A stretch of DNA of 6,782 nucleotides, from assembly GCA_913058195.1 (NCBI GenBank), contig CAJXPP010000118.1, positions 1 to 6,782 of the forward strand, in the 5' to 3' direction. This stretch comes from an uncultured Gammaproteobacteria bacterium (lineage in GTDB: Bacteria; Pseudomonadota; Gammaproteobacteria; Nitrosococcales; Methylophagaceae). The notes beneath the pieces were generated by a model, which worked only from the letters and a program-made list of their open reading frames with translations, was not told where the DNA came from and made no database searches. Shown here one piece after another: positions 1 through 6,301 of the stretch. The stretch's first letter is position 1. Each line of letters opens with the position of its first letter. A program made the translations under genes and the position numbers.

Positions 1-43
1 GACAGAAATTAACATATCGATGATACGTTTTAATAATTTAGCT

Positions 44-49
44 TATGAT
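44..49 (+). promoter_or_regulatory. Weak candidate -10 box for the lipoprotein gene
   Basis: TATGAT matches five of six bases of the sigma-70 -10 consensus and lies 27 bases before the ATG at 77. No good -35 is visible at the usual 16-18 base spacing; the hexamer at 17 bases is TGATAC. A second TATAAA at 61-66 is too close to the start codon to be likely. The whole 1-76 stretch is AT-rich, so chance matches are expected. Confidence 0.25.
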
Positions 50-76
50 ATTTGATTATCTATAAAGAGATGAAAT

Positions 77-571
77 ATGACAACATCAGCCACAAAACAA
101 TTAATACAATTATTTCTATTGTTAATTATTACAGCAACAACGACTGCTTGCAACGAGCCTCCACCAGCTGAGCCTGTATTAAAAATAGAAACCATCGTTC
201 TTAATAAAAGCAATATCAACTCTTTTAAACGAGAGCTTCTTCAAGACTATGTTAGCAATAGAAATGATTTATTGAACCAATTTAAAGCCTTCAAAAAAGA
301 GGGCAATCCCCATGGATTCGTTCAGTATAGGAACTATGAATGGACGCCACACTACATAGAAAAGAAAGATTATTACCAAGTAGTATTAAAAAAGAATAAG
401 GCATATATTGAGAAGGCATCGATCAAACCATTATTCCTAAAATTTGATAACTTACTCATTATCGGCGTTAACTTAAAGAATGCTCTACTTGATAGTGACG
501 ATGAGCTGCTAAAATCTACTTATGCACAAATAAAGGCAGATCATACAGTTATCAGCAAATTCAAAAAATAA
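77..571 (+). CDS. Putative outer-membrane lipoprotein of unknown function
   Basis: I do not recognise this 164-residue protein. Its N-terminus is a lipoprotein signal: a short polar start, a hydrophobic run at about residues 9-19, then a Thr/Ala stretch ending in TTAC with the lipidated Cys at 25. This fits the relaxed lipobox pattern, and Cys25 is the only cysteine in the protein. The +2 residue is Asn rather than Asp, so the Lol rule predicts the outer membrane. After a Pro-rich linker (28-33), the mature part is Lys-rich and probably mostly helical, with aromatic clusters at 81-100. No catalytic motif is visible. The start at 77 has AAGAGA at 65-70 as a modest ribosome site; an ATG at 70 is in another frame. 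By hand count the gene is about 33% GC, well below sampled parts of topA (about 47%). It converges on topA. It could be a recent acquisition or simply a fast-evolving surface protein. Confidence 0.75.
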   Translation: MTTSATKQLIQLFLLLIITATTTACNEPPPAEPVLKIETIVLNKSNINSFKRELLQDYVSNRNDLLNQFKAFKKEGNPHGFVQYRNYEWTPHYIEKKDYYQVVLKKNKAYIEKASIKPLFLKFDNLLIIGVNLKNALLDSDDELLKSTYAQIKADHTVISKFKK

Positions 572-575
572 CTGT

Positions 576-610
576 CTTTAGGCTTGCTTAGATAAGCAAC
601 AAGCCTAAGG
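576..610. terminator. Bulged hairpin between convergent genes, possible two-way terminator
   Basis: TTAGGCTTG (578-586) pairs with CAAGCCTAA (600-608). A T·G and a C-G pair at 576-577/609-610 extend the stem. Inside it, CTTA (587-590) pairs with TAAG (593-596), leaving a three-base bulge. It sits between the lipoprotein stop (569-571) and the topA stop (613-615). On the plus strand no T-run follows. On the minus strand a T6 run follows, but only after about 10 bases. It is therefore an imperfect intrinsic terminator that may work for topA, or may only protect 3' ends or block converging transcription. Confidence 0.5.
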
Positions 611-612
611 CC

Positions 613-2898
613 CTAGTCACTCTCAACTTTAGCGGTATAACCGCACTCCTTTTGTGGGCAAACTTTTTCCGTACCACGACTCTTGGTCGTTTTAACTGTC
701 AAAATTGGCCATTTGCAATCGGGGCACTCTTCTTTAAGTGGCTCATTCCATAAGGCATAATCGCAATCAGGATATTCACCACAGGAATAGAATATTTTTC
801 CTCGACGTGATTTACGAACAAGGATTTCGCCTTTTTCACATTTTGGGCAAGTAACGCCAGTGTTAGTTGGTTGTTCTAGCGACTCAATATGCTTACACTT
901 TGGATAACTGCTACAGCCAATAAACTTACCGTATTTTCCTGTACGAACCCATAAGTCAGATTCACATTTTGGACACTTACGATCAGCTACTACTTCTGGC
1001 TCGCTTGCCGTAGTTTCTTCACCATCGACATTACGCGTGTAATCACATTCAGGATATGCCGTACAACCGATAAAACGGCCACTTCGACCTAAACGACTCG
1101 ATAGTGGTTTCGCACATTTCGGGCAGTCTTCACCAATGTCTTCTTGAGTTACATCGCTACGCTGAACTTCTTTATCTTTCGTTTCGACTTGCTCTTTAAA
1201 CGGCCCCCAGAAATCACGTAATAAAGGCACCCACTCTTGTTCGCCTCGTGCAACAGCATCAAGCTGATCTTCTAGTTTCGCAGTAAAATCGTAATCAACA
1301 TACTTGGTAAAATGTTGCGCCAAGAACTTGCCCACAACACGGCCCACATCTGTGGGGTGAAAACGCTTTTTTTCTAGCTCAACGTATTCACGTTGAAGCA
1401 AGGTAGAAATAATGCTCGCATAGGTAGACGGGCGGCCAATATCATGTTCTTCGAGAGAACGTACTAAGCTCGCTTCACTAAATCGTGGCGGTGGCTCTGT
1501 AAAATGCTGCTCTGGACGAATGAGTTTAAGGTCAACAACATCGCCCACTTCCATAGCAGGCAATAAGCGTTCATCTTTATCACCCTTAGCAGCATCATCC
1601 TTACCTTCAAGGTAAACACTCATAAAACCAGGGTTAACCACTGTTGAACCGTTTGCGCGGAAGGTATTACCTGCACCAGCCGCTAGGTCAACGGCAACGG
1701 TGTTCATTGTTGCGTGAATCATTTGACTCGAAATGGTACGCTGCCAAATTAAGCTATAGAGCTTTAATTGATCAGATGACAAATACGCTTTTAATGATTC
1801 TGGCGTACGTAGTATAGAGGTCGTTCTAACAGCCTCATGCGCTTCTTGAGCATTTTTAGACTTGGTTTTATACACTTGCGGTGTTTTCGGTACTGATTTA
1901 GCACCATACTTCTCAGCAATAAAACCACGAATTTCTTCAACGGCCTCAGCAGCCAAACTAACGGAGTCAGTACGCATATAGGTGATCAAACCTACCGCGC
2001 CTTCACCCGTGTCAGCGCCCTCATACAGTTGCTGAGCAACGCTCATCGTTCGCTGAGCACCGAAGCCTAATTTACGTGAGGCTTCTTGTTGTAAAGTAGA
2101 TGTTGTAAATGGTGCAGCAGGATTTCGTTTGCGTTGCTTTTTATCAACCTTGGTAACTAATAATTTGCCATCAGCTGCTTTGGTTAATGTCGCTACAACA
2201 TCAGCAGACTGTTCAGCGTTATTAACGGTGAATTGGGATAGTTTGTCACCTTGATAATGCGTTAGCTTAGCTTCAAAGGCATCTTTTTTTGCTTGCGCAT
2301 CGGCTTCAATTGTCCAATATTCTTTCGGGATAAACGCTTCAATCTCAAGTTCACGCTCAACAATCATTCGCAAAGCAGGACTTTGAACTCGGCCAGCTGA
2401 TAAGCCTCGACGGACTTTTTTCCACAATAAAGGTGATAAAGTAAAGCCAACTAAATAATCTAATGCACGGCGAGCTTGTTGCGCATTGACCATATCCATC
2501 GACAGTTCACGTGGGTTCGCAACCGCATCATTAACAGCTTGCTTGGTTATCTCATGAAAAACAACACGATGTGTTTCTTTATTCTTCAAAGTTCCGCGTT
2601 TTTTGAGTAACTCATATAAATGCCATGAAATAGCTTCTCCCTCGCGATCCGGATCCGTTGCGAGATATAAGACATCAGCTTTACGCATAGCCTTAGCTAT
2701 TGCATCAACATGCTTACTATTTCGGTCTATCACCTGATACTTCATTGCAAAATCATTTGCTGTATCAACTGCACCTTCTTTTGGTAGGAGATCGCGAACA
2801 TGGCCATAAGAAGCTAAAACCTCGACATCTTTGCCGAGATATTTTTTAATGGTCTTTGACTTAGCAGGAGACTCTACAATGACTAATTTTTTTACCAT
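613..2898 (-). CDS. topA: DNA topoisomerase I (type IA)
   Basis: This enzyme relaxes negatively supercoiled DNA by nicking one strand through a 5'-phosphotyrosine and passing the other strand. The 761-residue frame looks complete. The N-terminal Toprim domain begins with LVIVESPAKSKT (residues 5-16; the conserved Glu is 9) and carries DPDREGE at 82-88, the metal-binding acidic triad. The catalytic Tyr is 307 in GLITYMRTDS. IGRPSTYASII (487-497) is another family signature. The C-terminus holds four Cys4 zinc-ribbon units, with cysteines at 592/595/612/618, 642/645/662/668, 684/687/706/712 and 725/728/747/752. At 761 residues it is about 100 shorter than the 865-residue E. coli enzyme, with the difference after the catalytic core. 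The ATG at 2898 gives the standard family N-terminus and has AAAGGG four bases upstream (CCCTTT at 2903-2908). It lies 62 bases after smg, last in the minus-strand block, and may be both read through from smg and transcribed from its own promoter. Confidence 0.98.
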   Translation of the reverse strand: MVKKLVIVESPAKSKTIKKYLGKDVEVLASYGHVRDLLPKEGAVDTANDFAMKYQVIDRNSKHVDAIAKAMRKADVLYLATDPDREGEAISWHLYELLKKRGTLKNKETHRVVFHEITKQAVNDAVANPRELSMDMVNAQQARRALDYLVGFTLSPLLWKKVRRGLSAGRVQSPALRMIVERELEIEAFIPKEYWTIEADAQAKKDAFEAKLTHYQGDKLSQFTVNNAEQSADVVATLTKAADGKLLVTKVDKKQRKRNPAAPFTTSTLQQEASRKLGFGAQRTMSVAQQLYEGADTGEGAVGLITYMRTDSVSLAAEAVEEIRGFIAEKYGAKSVPKTPQVYKTKSKNAQEAHEAVRTTSILRTPESLKAYLSSDQLKLYSLIWQRTISSQMIHATMNTVAVDLAAGAGNTFRANGSTVVNPGFMSVYLEGKDDAAKGDKDERLLPAMEVGDVVDLKLIRPEQHFTEPPPRFSEASLVRSLEEHDIGRPSTYASIISTLLQREYVELEKKRFHPTDVGRVVGKFLAQHFTKYVDYDFTAKLEDQLDAVARGEQEWVPLLRDFWGPFKEQVETKDKEVQRSDVTQEDIGEDCPKCAKPLSSRLGRSGRFIGCTAYPECDYTRNVDGEETTASEPEVVADRKCPKCESDLWVRTGKYGKFIGCSSYPKCKHIESLEQPTNTGVTCPKCEKGEILVRKSRRGKIFYSCGEYPDCDYALWNEPLKEECPDCKWPILTVKTTKSRGTEKVCPQKECGYTAKVESD

Positions 2899-2932
2899 GA
2901 CACCCTTTTATCGCAATCACTTTTACACTAAA

Positions 2933-2938
2933 TTTATA
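2933..2938 (-). promoter_or_regulatory. Weak candidate -10 box for topA
   Basis: Read on the minus strand this is TATAAA, 34 bases before the topA ATG, in the 62-base gap after smg. The -35 position is poor (AGTCGT at 17 bases), and there is no TG extension. The larger gap here than between the upstream genes makes an internal topA promoter plausible. The call rests on one AT-rich hexamer. Confidence 0.25.
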
Positions 2939-2960
2939 CTACATATTAAGTTAAGACGAC

Positions 2961-3434
2961 TTAATGAATAACCGCTTCTAAGTCTTCAAACACAAGATCT
3001 TCCATCCACGCATACGCCACTTCACGCCCTGGCTGATAAAAAAGTACCATTAGAACAATCCATTTCAATTGGTCTAAGTCAATTTCATCGGTATCTAAAG
3101 CCATCACGCGTTCGATGACAATCTCTCGTGTGTCAGTATCTAATACTTCGACCTGCTCTAAAAAGAGTAAATAGCCTCGTGCAGCCACATCAAGACGTTC
3201 TAACTCTTGTTCACTATAAATACGCAAAGAATGTAGGGACTGTCGACTCGTATCAAATTGTGTTGCGACAGTCATACTTTCAAGCCAATCAAAGGCTTTA
3301 TTTACTTCTAACTGCTGAAAACCGACCCTTTCCAACTCTAACTCTAAGGTATCTTTATCAGGTTTAGTTGTTTCTTCTGTATCAATATAATTCTCAAATA
3401 AATACAGTAATACATCAATTACATTTTCTTTCAT
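2961..3434 (-). CDS. smg: Smg family protein (DUF494)
   Basis: Smg is a small, conserved, acidic proteobacterial protein encoded next to dprA; its biochemical role is not established. From the ATG at 3434 the product has 157 residues, the same as I recall for E. coli Smg. It begins MKENVIDVLLYLFENYIDTE, the characteristic family N-terminus. Other family-like blocks are SLRIYSEQELERLD (69-82) and a C-terminal helical segment LKWIVLMVLFYQPGRE (123-138). No signal peptide is present, so it is cytoplasmic; the hydrophobic stretches look like buried helices. The frame is open to an ATG at 3488, but that would add 18 residues unlike the family and overlap dprA. The internal ATG has AAGGA five bases upstream (complement at 3440-3444) and lies 19 bases after the dprA stop. 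It is very likely co-transcribed with dprA. Confidence 0.93.
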   Translation of the reverse strand: MKENVIDVLLYLFENYIDTEETTKPDKDTLELELERVGFQQLEVNKAFDWLESMTVATQFDTSRQSLHSLRIYSEQELERLDVAARGYLLFLEQVEVLDTDTREIVIERVMALDTDEIDLDQLKWIVLMVLFYQPGREVAYAWMEDLVFEDLEAVIH

Positions 3435-3439
3435 GAGGT

Positions 3440-3449
3440 TCCTTAAGGA
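3440..3449 (-). promoter_or_regulatory. Shine-Dalgarno that fixes the smg start, within a 10-base palindrome
   Basis: TCCTTAAGGA is a perfect palindrome. On the minus strand its AAGGA half at 3440-3444 lies five bases before the ATG at 3434, good placement for a ribosome site. It lies wholly in the short gap between the dprA stop (3454-3456) and smg, which supports the shorter smg start over the in-frame ATG at 3488. The palindrome is probably incidental. Confidence 0.7.
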
Positions 3450-3453
3450 GTCT

Positions 3454-4566
3454 CTATCCACCAATTCGAGCATAGCGGCCACCCGCAAACGACTCGACTC
3501 GGCCTTGTAACTCTAACAATAACAGCATGGATGAAACTACATCTGCCGTCAATCCACATCGTTCAATCAAACTATCTATATGAATGGGGTCATATCCCAA
3601 AAATTCAAATAAAACTTGATAATCTTCATCTTCATTTATCGTCTCTTTAGCATCAGATTCTATGTCACTACTCACAGTTTGAACCCCTGCTAGCGAACCT
3701 AATTCTTCTAAAATATCCTCTGCATTTTCAACTAATTTAGCCCCTTGGCGAATTAACTGATGGCAGCCTCGTGCTAAAGGATTATGAATTGATCCTGGAA
3801 TCGCAAATACTTCTCGACCTTGTTCCATTGCCATCCGTGCCGTTATAAGTGAGCCACTTTTTACTGCTGCTTCAACCACAAGTGTTCCTAAAGACAAGCC
3901 ACTGATAATTCTGTTTCGCCGTGGAAAGTTTTCAGCTCGTGGCGATGTTCCTAATGCAAACTCAGAGACAATAGCACCAGTAGAAGCTATTTCATGTGCC
4001 AGCTCACGATGCATTGCAGGATAGACACGATCTAAGCCTGTACCAACAACTGCAACTGTTTTACCTCCTACTGCTAAGGCTCCTTGATGAGCAGCAGCAT
4101 CAATTCCCATCGCTAAACCACTACTAATAGTAATTCCACCTTGAGCTAGATAACGTGAAAACTCATAAGCAGTATCCCGCCCAGATGCAGAAGGGTTTCG
4201 ACTTCCAACTAACGCTATTTGCCACTGCGATAATAAACTAACATCGCCTTGAACAAATAACAGACTAGGGGGGTCAGGTATTTGCTTTAACAATTCCGGA
4301 TAGTGCGGATCATAGAGTGTGACAATATGCCGGTCTTCCGACTCAAACCACTGTAAGTCTTTTTCTATTTGCAACCAATCAGGTTTAAATAAAGCGCTGC
4401 GAGTTCGAGCAGAGATAGATTGAGCAGAACTTGGAGCCTCAAAAACTTTTTCAGGCTCTCCAAACTGTTCTAGTAAACGAGCAAATGTAATATGCCCCAC
4501 ACCTGGAGTTCGGTGCAAAGCCAACCAACACGCTAGTGCTCGCTGCTCACCCGAAAATCTATCCAT
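3454..4566 (-). CDS. dprA: DNA-processing protein DprA
   Basis: DprA binds single-stranded DNA entering the cell during natural transformation, protects it and loads RecA on it. It is also kept in many species not known to be competent. The 370-residue product has the usual three parts. A helical N-terminal domain spans about 1-75 (TPGVGHITFARLL, 20-32, is helix-hairpin-helix-like). A Rossmann-like core spans about 80-290, and a C-terminal winged-helix segment about 318-368. Core signatures are ALVGSRNPSASGR (118-130), SGLAMGIDAAAHQGAL (149-164), GTGLDRVYP (176-184), FPRRNRIISGLS (214-225), VEAAVKSGSLITAR (231-244) and GSIHNPLARGCHQLIRQGAK (258-277). An acidic linker lies around 301-316. No frameshift or lost motif is evident. 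The ATG at 4566 follows the LysM gene stop by 24 bases and has no strong Shine-Dalgarno, so translation may depend partly on upstream ribosomes. Confidence 0.97.
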   Translation of the reverse strand: MDRFSGEQRALACWLALHRTPGVGHITFARLLEQFGEPEKVFEAPSSAQSISARTRSALFKPDWLQIEKDLQWFESEDRHIVTLYDPHYPELLKQIPDPPSLLFVQGDVSLLSQWQIALVGSRNPSASGRDTAYEFSRYLAQGGITISSGLAMGIDAAAHQGALAVGGKTVAVVGTGLDRVYPAMHRELAHEIASTGAIVSEFALGTSPRAENFPRRNRIISGLSLGTLVVEAAVKSGSLITARMAMEQGREVFAIPGSIHNPLARGCHQLIRQGAKLVENAEDILEELGSLAGVQTVSSDIESDAKETINEDEDYQVLFEFLGYDPIHIDSLIERCGLTADVVSSMLLLLELQGRVESFAGGRYARIGG

Positions 4567-4590
4567 ACAACGACGTTATTTATATCCGAA

Positions 4591-5670
4591 CTAATCTACT
4601 GAGCTTACTTTGTCATTCAAGTGAATCGCTCTTGATGCCTTCATCACAATCGCATAGCTTACTTTTTCAAAGTTTTTAAAGATCATCGCGACCCCAGCAT
4701 GCTCATCAGGCAAGGTAACTGTTGCATCTCTGTCCTTACCCTTATTATTTGTATTGAAATATGTTTCATCTTCACGGCCCGATAAAATAGGATCAATGAC
4801 CGTACTACCTTTCTGGTAAATAGACAAAACATGACCGTTCTCTAGGCCATTACGTGCACCCCGATCCAGCACAACTATCTGATATTGTCCTACTTGAGAT
4901 ACACCATCAAAAACAGAAATTATATTGCCCTCAATTTCTTGTTCAGGTGAACGTGGGAAAAAATTAACGTCATAATCATCTTCAGCAACGGGTAATAAAC
5001 GATCGCCTACTAAAACTTCTTTCGTTGTTTGACGAAGCTCGCCGACCGCAGGATCGCCTAATTCAGTCATTAACAAATAACCTTTATATATTGCTTCATA
5101 ACCGAGTATTTCTTCCGTCTCTGCATCGGTATACACACCGCCTTGACTGAATATACTGAAGTTCTTTTCTTTCTTATCAGCATCTAAGCCTCGCGCATAA
5201 ACCTTATCGCCAGCGCCTGAAATTAACCGTTCATCTGCACTTGCAATAATATAAGGTGCAGCCTTCAATACATCTTCATCTAATACTTGAGGGCGGGTTA
5301 AGAAAGCACGAATGGCATCTAAAGGAATCGTTGGTATCGCCTTTTCTAACATTAGCTCTCGCACTTTTGGCGACATTTTATATGCTTTTGAACCCCGATT
5401 AAGCTCTAACATCGGCTGTCCATTACGATAAACAAGTGTTAATAGGTCACCTGGGTATATAAGGTGTGGGTTCTCAATTTGAGTATTTGCTTGCCAGATA
5501 GCCGGCCAATGCCAAGGGTATTTCAAAAATTTTCCTGAGATATCCCATAGCGTATCACCACTCACAACGGTGTATTGCTGAGGATGATTAGGGTTTAACT
5601 CCACATCAGCAGCAAAAGAAAAAGAACTAAACAGCAAAAACATCAGACTTAAATATATACGGCGTGTCAT
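4591..5670 (-). CDS. tsaP: LysM-domain periplasmic protein, TsaP type
   Basis: A secreted peptidoglycan-binding protein of 359 residues. From the ATG at 5670 it has a standard signal peptide (MTRR, hydrophobic 5-17, cleavage after SFSFA at 20). A LysM domain follows at about 33-79, with YTVVSGDTLWDIS, a Trp-rich insert KYPWHWPAIWQAN and NPHLIYPGDLLTL. The rest resembles the C-terminal part of TsaP-like proteins: two conserved-looking stretches lie at about 248-288 (with VLDRGARNGLENGHVLSIY) and 320-355. In Neisseria and Myxococcus, TsaP anchors the type IV pilus secretin PilQ to the cell wall. The Pseudomonas aeruginosa homologue PA0020 likewise lies between def and dprA, which supports the assignment. 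The function is by homology only; no pilus gene is in the window. The frame extends to an ATG at 5691, adding MLYEDKL, but GAGGA lies seven bases before the 5670 ATG. It heads the minus-strand operon. Confidence 0.85.
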   Translation of the reverse strand: MTRRIYLSLMFLLFSSFSFAADVELNPNHPQQYTVVSGDTLWDISGKFLKYPWHWPAIWQANTQIENPHLIYPGDLLTLVYRNGQPMLELNRGSKAYKMSPKVRELMLEKAIPTIPLDAIRAFLTRPQVLDEDVLKAAPYIIASADERLISGAGDKVYARGLDADKKEKNFSIFSQGGVYTDAETEEILGYEAIYKGYLLMTELGDPAVGELRQTTKEVLVGDRLLPVAEDDYDVNFFPRSPEQEIEGNIISVFDGVSQVGQYQIVVLDRGARNGLENGHVLSIYQKGSTVIDPILSGREDETYFNTNNKGKDRDATVTLPDEHAGVAMIFKNFEKVSYAIVMKASRAIHLNDKVSSVD

Positions 5671-5677
5671 CAACTTA

Positions 5678-5682
5678 TCCTC
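5678..5682 (-). promoter_or_regulatory. Shine-Dalgarno that fixes the LysM gene start
   Basis: The plus strand reads TCCTC, so the minus-strand message has GAGGA seven bases before the ATG at 5670. The alternative ATG at 5691 has only a GGA seven bases upstream and would put Glu and Asp in front of the signal peptide. The downstream start is preferred. Confidence 0.7.
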
Positions 5683-5715
5683 ATAAAGCATTCCAACAAG
5701 ATTACTAAGACTATC

Positions 5716-5730
5716 TTGTCAACCAGACAA
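5716..5730. repeat. Short inverted repeat TTGTC-N5-GACAA
   Basis: TTGTC at 5716-5720 and GACAA at 5726-5730 are perfect five-base arms about a five-base centre, in the leader or promoter region of the LysM gene. It could be an operator half-site pair or chance. It also creates a minus-strand TTGACA (5717-5722), but no matching -10 follows. Confidence 0.3.
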
Positions 5731-5731
5731 T

Positions 5732-5740
5732 AAAATAGCA
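5732..5740 (-). promoter_or_regulatory. Candidate extended -10 promoter for the LysM-dprA-smg operon
   Basis: On the minus strand this reads TGCTATTTT, that is TG-N-TATTTT, an extended -10 form that can work with a poor -35. The upstream hexamer at 17 bases (CAGACC) is not a -35. Initiation here would give a leader of roughly 55 bases to the ATG at 5670. It is the best minus-strand match I saw in the gap, but not a strong one. Confidence 0.35.
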
Positions 5741-5796
5741 TACAGTGTCTAATAGGTCTGCCGACTAATCAAGCTTTCGCTTAATTTCTTTATAAA

Positions 5797-5814
5797 CAAA
5801 GGGAAGAGCCTTTG
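5797..5814. repeat. Inverted repeat CAAAGG-N6-CCTTTG upstream of the cytochrome promoter
   Basis: Perfect six-base arms at 5797-5802 and 5809-5814 flank GAAGAG. The repeat ends 20 bases before the TG of the candidate extended -10 (5835), so it covers roughly the -35 area and just above it. That is where an activator or repressor could bind. No T-run follows on the plus strand, so it is not a terminator for that strand. Confidence 0.4.
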
Positions 5815-5834
5815 ATTTGGCTTAATATAAATTA

Positions 5835-5843
5835 TGGTATAAA
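5835..5843 (+). promoter_or_regulatory. Candidate extended -10 promoter for the cytochrome c gene
   Basis: TGGTATAAA reads as TG-N-TATAAA, an extended -10 with five of six bases of TATAAT. The -35 is weak: TTTGGC at 5816-5821 with a 16-base spacer, or TTGATT at 5812-5817 with 20. A start near 5850 would give a leader of about 38 bases. A poor -35 with an extended -10 fits a gene that may need an activator, which is inference. Confidence 0.5.
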
Positions 5844-5888
5844 GTAGTCTTAAACACTATTCACCTACAGTCCCAAAGGACAATAACT

Positions 5889-6203
5889 ATGAAACATGCT
5901 TTTTATTTATTTTTAGGTTTTGCCGCCTTATTTAGCGCGCAAACAACATTCGCAGCAGATGCGGAAGCGGGTAAAGTCAAAGCAGCAGTATGCGCATCCT
6001 GCCACGGAGTAAGCGGTGTTGCAACGATTCCAATTTATCCTAATCTTGCTGGCCAAAATGAACCCTATTTGGTTTCTGCGCTAAAAGGCTATCGCGACAA
6101 ACAACGTAATGGTGGTATGGCTGCTATTATGCAAATGCAAGCAGCAACGCTTTCTGATGACGATATCGATAACCTTGCCGCATATTTTACTAGCTTAAAA
6201 TAA
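5889..6203 (+). CDS. Periplasmic monoheme c-type cytochrome (c553 / c4-domain-like)
   Basis: A small electron carrier of 104 residues. The signal peptide is MKHAFYLFLG plus a hydrophobic stretch to TTFA, with cleavage probably after residue 22 or 23. The mature protein is about 82 residues with one heme site, CASCH (Cys35, Cys38, His39). The pattern around it resembles one half of a diheme cytochrome c4: GK-x-K-AAVCASCHG, YPNLAGQNEPYLVSALKGYR (50-69) and LSDDDIDNLAAYF (88-100). The sixth heme ligand should be a Met before the LSDDDI block. Met77, Met81 and Met83 are candidates, with Met81 best by spacing. The start is clear: AAAGGA at 5875-5880 lies eight bases before the ATG. The gene is flanked by its own putative promoter and a strong terminator, so it looks monocistronic. 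The redox partner is not visible; roles in cytochrome oxidase supply or sulfur or methyl oxidation are all possible. Confidence 0.93.
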   Translation: MKHAFYLFLGFAALFSAQTTFAADAEAGKVKAAVCASCHGVSGVATIPIYPNLAGQNEPYLVSALKGYRDKQRNGGMAAIMQMQAATLSDDDIDNLAAYFTSLK

Positions 6204-6230
6204 CTTACTTAGTATTTTGCGCTAAAACTT

Positions 6231-6257
6231 AGGCAGCCTGTTGGCTGCCTTTTTATT
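6231..6257 (+). terminator. Rho-independent terminator of the cytochrome c gene
   Basis: AGGCAGCC (6231-6238), the loop TGTT (6239-6242) and GGCTGCCT (6243-6250) form a perfect eight-base GC-rich stem. TTTTATTT follows at once. It lies 27 bases after the cytochrome stop codon and separates that gene from def. Confidence 0.93.
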
Positions 6258-6272
6258 TCTAAATAAAATAGT

Positions 6273-6301
6273 TTCTCATCTTTACACCAGCAATTTATAA
6301 T
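6273..6301 (+). promoter_or_regulatory. def: Candidate sigma-70 promoter for def
   Basis: TTCTCA (6273-6278), a 17-base spacer and a perfect TATAAT (6296-6301) lie between the cytochrome terminator and def. A second perfect TATAAT occurs at 6307-6312, but it has only TTTACA at 6281-6286 as partner, with a 20-base spacer. Either would give a leader of about 45-57 bases. The strong terminator just upstream makes an independent def promoter necessary. Confidence 0.6.

Noticed and set aside
70..72. ATG at 70 as an alternative lipoprotein start
   Set aside because: It is in a different frame from the lipoprotein and does not yield the signal sequence with Cys25.
2945..2965. Inverted repeat around the smg stop (TTAAG-N4-CTTAA, or ATTAAG-N9-CTTAAT) as an smg terminator
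   Set aside because: The stem is only five or six AT-rich pairs, with alternative pairings and no following T-run. It is unlikely to end transcription before topA.
3128..3367. 79-codon plus-strand open frame
   Set aside because: It lies wholly inside smg on the opposite strand, has no ribosome site worth noting and no recognisable motif. It is a shadow frame.
5717..5722. Perfect minus-strand TTGACA as a -35 box for the LysM operon
   Set aside because: At 16-18 bases downstream the hexamers are CTTGTT, TTGTTG and TGTTGG, none resembling a -10.
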